Of a stretch of 9,336 bases of DNA, positions 7,765 to 9,336 are shown in pieces. This DNA comes from Synergistaceae bacterium (GTDB lineage: Bacteria; Synergistota; Synergistia; Synergistales; Aminobacteriaceae). The stretch covers positions 6,699 to 16,034 of the forward strand of contig WRNQ01000018.1 of assembly GCA_009776565.1 (NCBI GenBank), written 5' to 3'. The notes below the pieces were generated by a model. That model made no database searches. It was not told the DNA's origin and saw nothing but the letters and a program-made list of their open reading frames with translations. How positions within the stretch are numbered: position 1 is the first letter of the stretch; every line of letters begins with the position of its first letter. Position numbers and translations under genes: made by a program.

Positions 7765-7793
7765 TTTATAGGTTCGGCGCTAGATTCTTTCAT
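7765..7793 (-). promoter_or_regulatory. Candidate promoter of the V-ATPase operon
   Basis: On the minus strand, ATGAAA (7793-7788, 4 of 6 against TTGACA) is followed by a 17-base spacer and TATAAA (7770-7765, 5 of 6 against TATAAT). The -35 begins exactly at the stop codon of the upstream penicillin-binding protein gene. Transcription would start near 7758, leaving a leader of about 100 nt before subunit H. The region is AT-rich, so chance matches are likely. Weaker -10-like boxes (TAAAAT, TATATT) occur closer to the gene without good -35 partners. This is inference from consensus matching only. Confidence 0.3.
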
Positions 7794-9336
7794 TATCTTA
7801 AATCAAGGATTTGCTCACTTTTGACTTCAATTGTAGCCACGTCTACTTTTGTTGAGGCAGTACGCCCTGTGGCATCCATAACGGAGATATTATGTTCCCC
7901 GGGTGAGAGCGCGCAAAATATCGGAAGCGAAGGGATACTATCTTCGGTGAATAGCCCGTCAACGAACCAGTAAAGGCGCTCGTATCCTCCTTCAGCCCGG
8001 AATGGAATTTTTTGCCGTTCCCTTGAAGCAGATGAAATTATATATCTCCCGCCCGATACAGGAGAGACAATTTCCAGTGTGGAACGTTGCATTATTTTAT
8101 TGCCGGACGATCTTTGAGTCATGAAATCCAACTCGGGGGGGAGCGTGGTAATGCTATTGCCATCTATCACCGAATGCAGATCGCAAGGCAGAATATTGGT
8201 AACGTTCTTTATTATCCATTCGTTTCGGGTTGAAGGGCAAGCGTTAACAGGAGGTTTGCCCGACAATGAACAGAGTTTTCTCTGTTCCAGCATGGAAGGA
8301 ACTTCGTACCACGTATTGCCCGTTGTTGATGAAGAAATAAGCCTTAGCGTTTTAAAAGCCGCAGGCGCCGCAATATTCAGACCTATCAGCTCGTCAAAGC
8401 CCAATCCGCTTGGGTCCCCAAACCATACGGCAATTGTAAACTGCGGGGTCCATGCGACAGTCCAGGCATCCCGGAGTCCGTATGACGTCCCCGTTTTGAA
8501 AGCAACCTTCCTGCCATCCAACAGCAGGTATTCGCGCATAATAAAAGACAATCGTCTTGTATCGCTTAATATATCGGAAATAAGCCAGGCGGATTCAGGA
8601 GAGAATATTTGTTTTAAAACAGAATCATTCCCATTATTCATAGATGGAATGAACCTCTGTCCGTAAAACTTTTCACCCCCGTCCGCAATGACCGAATAAG
8701 CCTCCAGCATCTCCGAGAGCCGTATATCGCAGCCTCCAAGTATCAGCGAATCTCCATAATAACTTGAACTGTTTGTAAGAGAAACGAGTCCGGAGTTGCG
8801 CATCAATTCAAGGACTCTTTCCTGATTGGCAAGCCGGAGAACTCTAACCGAGGGAGCGTTCAGAGAATCTGCCAGAGCTACTCTTGCAGAGACTGCCCCG
8901 CGATATGTCAAATCAAAGTTTCTGGGGGCTCTTCCGGAAAAAGCTATTGGGGTATCGGATAAAAGTGAGCCCGGAGTAATTTTCCCCGCGTCAAAGGCGG
9001 CAATAAACGCAAAAGGTTTAAGCGCGGAACCGGGCGAGCGAAGAGCCAACCCGCAATCTACCCATGAACCAGGAACAGTTTCTTCAAAGTTTCTTACGCC
9101 TGCATCGAACCTCGCATTTCCAACCCACCCCACAAGCTGCTTTGTGCTGTTATCAATTATTCCCGCTGAAGCGGTTATATTTTGAGGCAAAGTTACAAGG
9201 GCGCCCTGCAGGGTATTTTCAAGCGCGGTTTGAATATTAAGGTCGAGCCCGGAATCTATCCTCCCATATACAGATTTATCCTGAGACGACAAAGAATTTA
9301 GTTCCGAAAGCAGCCTTTGCGAATAATGATATGCCC
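7793..9336 (-). CDS. pbpC: Penicillin-binding protein 1C-like (transpeptidase and C-terminal domains), 5' end beyond the right edge
   Basis: The 3' part of a bifunctional class A penicillin-binding protein; 513 codons are visible. The frame is open to the right edge, so the TTG at 9292 is internal and not a start. The glycosyltransferase domain must lie outside. Numbering from the first visible codon, the transpeptidase motifs are S103-A-L-K106 in RSPGSALKPF (active serine S103), S157-L-N159, and K280-T-G in FKTGTS. After the domain come C355, C366, C384 and H387 in the pattern C-x10-C-x17-C-x2-H; cysteines here are usual in PBP1C. The C terminus has the PBP1C tail domain with LYWFVDG and a DATGRTAS strand. 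It would cross-link peptidoglycan outside the inner membrane. PBP1C is often linked to alpha-2-macroglobulin genes, but here V-ATPase genes follow, 132 nt on, in the same direction. Any functional link is unproven. Confidence 0.93.
   Translation of the reverse strand, partial: AYHYSQRLLSELNSLSSQDKSVYGRIDSGLDLNIQTALENTLQGALVTLPQNITASAGIIDNSTKQLVGWVGNARFDAGVRNFEETVPGSWVDCGLALRSPGSALKPFAFIAAFDAGKITPGSLLSDTPIAFSGRAPRNFDLTYRGAVSARVALADSLNAPSVRVLRLANQERVLELMRNSGLVSLTNSSSYYGDSLILGGCDIRLSEMLEAYSVIADGGEKFYGQRFIPSMNNGNDSVLKQIFSPESAWLISDILSDTRRLSFIMREYLLLDGRKVAFKTGTSYGLRDAWTVAWTPQFTIAVWFGDPSGLGFDELIGLNIAAPAAFKTLRLISSSTTGNTWYEVPSMLEQRKLCSLSGKPPVNACPSTRNEWIIKNVTNILPCDLHSVIDGNSITTLPPELDFMTQRSSGNKIMQRSTLEIVSPVSGGRYIISSASRERQKIPFRAEGGYERLYWFVDGLFTEDSIPSLPIFCALSPGEHNISVMDATGRTASTKVDVATIEVKSEQILDLR

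Larger units (their letters stand above)
7661..7792. other. Intergenic region between pbpC and the V-ATPase operon
   Basis: This is the only sizeable non-coding stretch in the window (132 nt), and it is markedly richer in A and T than the genes beside it. It holds the candidate promoter, the inverted repeat at 7740-7763, a second short dyad CATTA-TTT-TAATG at 7707-7719, and the ribosome site of subunit H. I see no strong rho-independent terminator after the penicillin-binding protein gene, so read-through into the ATPase genes is possible. No small reading frame with a ribosome site was recognised. Confidence 0.6.

Noticed and set aside
8121..8666. Plus-strand frames opposite the penicillin-binding protein gene (also 8826-9185)
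   Set aside because: They are shadows of a gene with intact SxxK, SxN and KTG motifs.
9290..9292. TTG at 9292 as the start of the penicillin-binding protein
   Set aside because: The frame stays open to the window edge with PBP1C-like sequence (AYHYSQRLLSEL), so the gene continues upstream.

Overview
The window is almost entirely one bacterial V/A-type (rotary) ATPase operon on the minus strand, preceded by the 3' part of a cell-wall synthesis gene. Read in the direction of transcription (right to left), the order is: a penicillin-binding protein 1C gene entering from the right edge (7793-9336, 5' end missing), a 132-nt AT-rich intergenic region, then V-ATPase subunits H (also called G), I, K, E, C, F, A and B. 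Subunit B runs off the left edge. This H-I-K-E-C-F-A-B order is the one known from archaeal, Thermus and Enterococcus V/A-ATPase operons, so subunit D is expected just beyond the left edge.

The genes make one machine. A and B form the hexameric ATPase head: A carries an intact P-loop and B the usual degenerate one. F is the central-stalk regulatory subunit. C links the central stalk to the membrane ring. E and H form the peripheral stalks. I is the membrane stator with the half channels and K the ion-carrying rotor ring. K keeps one ion-binding glutamate per four-helix protomer, plus the LPGTQ and AQGK residues that coordinate sodium in the Enterococcus hirae homologue. The enzyme is therefore probably Na+-coupled, although the direction (ATP hydrolysis or synthesis) cannot be read from sequence.

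Spacing is very tight. Four junctions overlap by 11 or 14 nt (H/I, E/C, C/F, A/B), with the next gene's Shine-Dalgarno sequence inside the last codons of the previous gene. Three have gaps of 11 to 33 nt (I/K, K/E, F/A). Two starts are better placed than the longest reading frames suggest: C begins at a TTG at 4155 and H at an ATG at 7660. A uses GTG.

The organism is a bacterium, since PBP1C acts on peptidoglycan and the Shine-Dalgarno sites are strong. It has moderate GC and is plausibly an anaerobe with a Na+-type V-ATPase, for example a Synergistota- or Clostridia-like lineage; that placement is a guess from general protein character. No RNA gene, mobile element, CRISPR array or unfamiliar system was found. 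Beyond an orderly ATPase operon, the points of interest are the translational-coupling architecture, the C-terminal tail of subunit E, the sodium signature of K and the AT-rich putative control region at 7661-7792.
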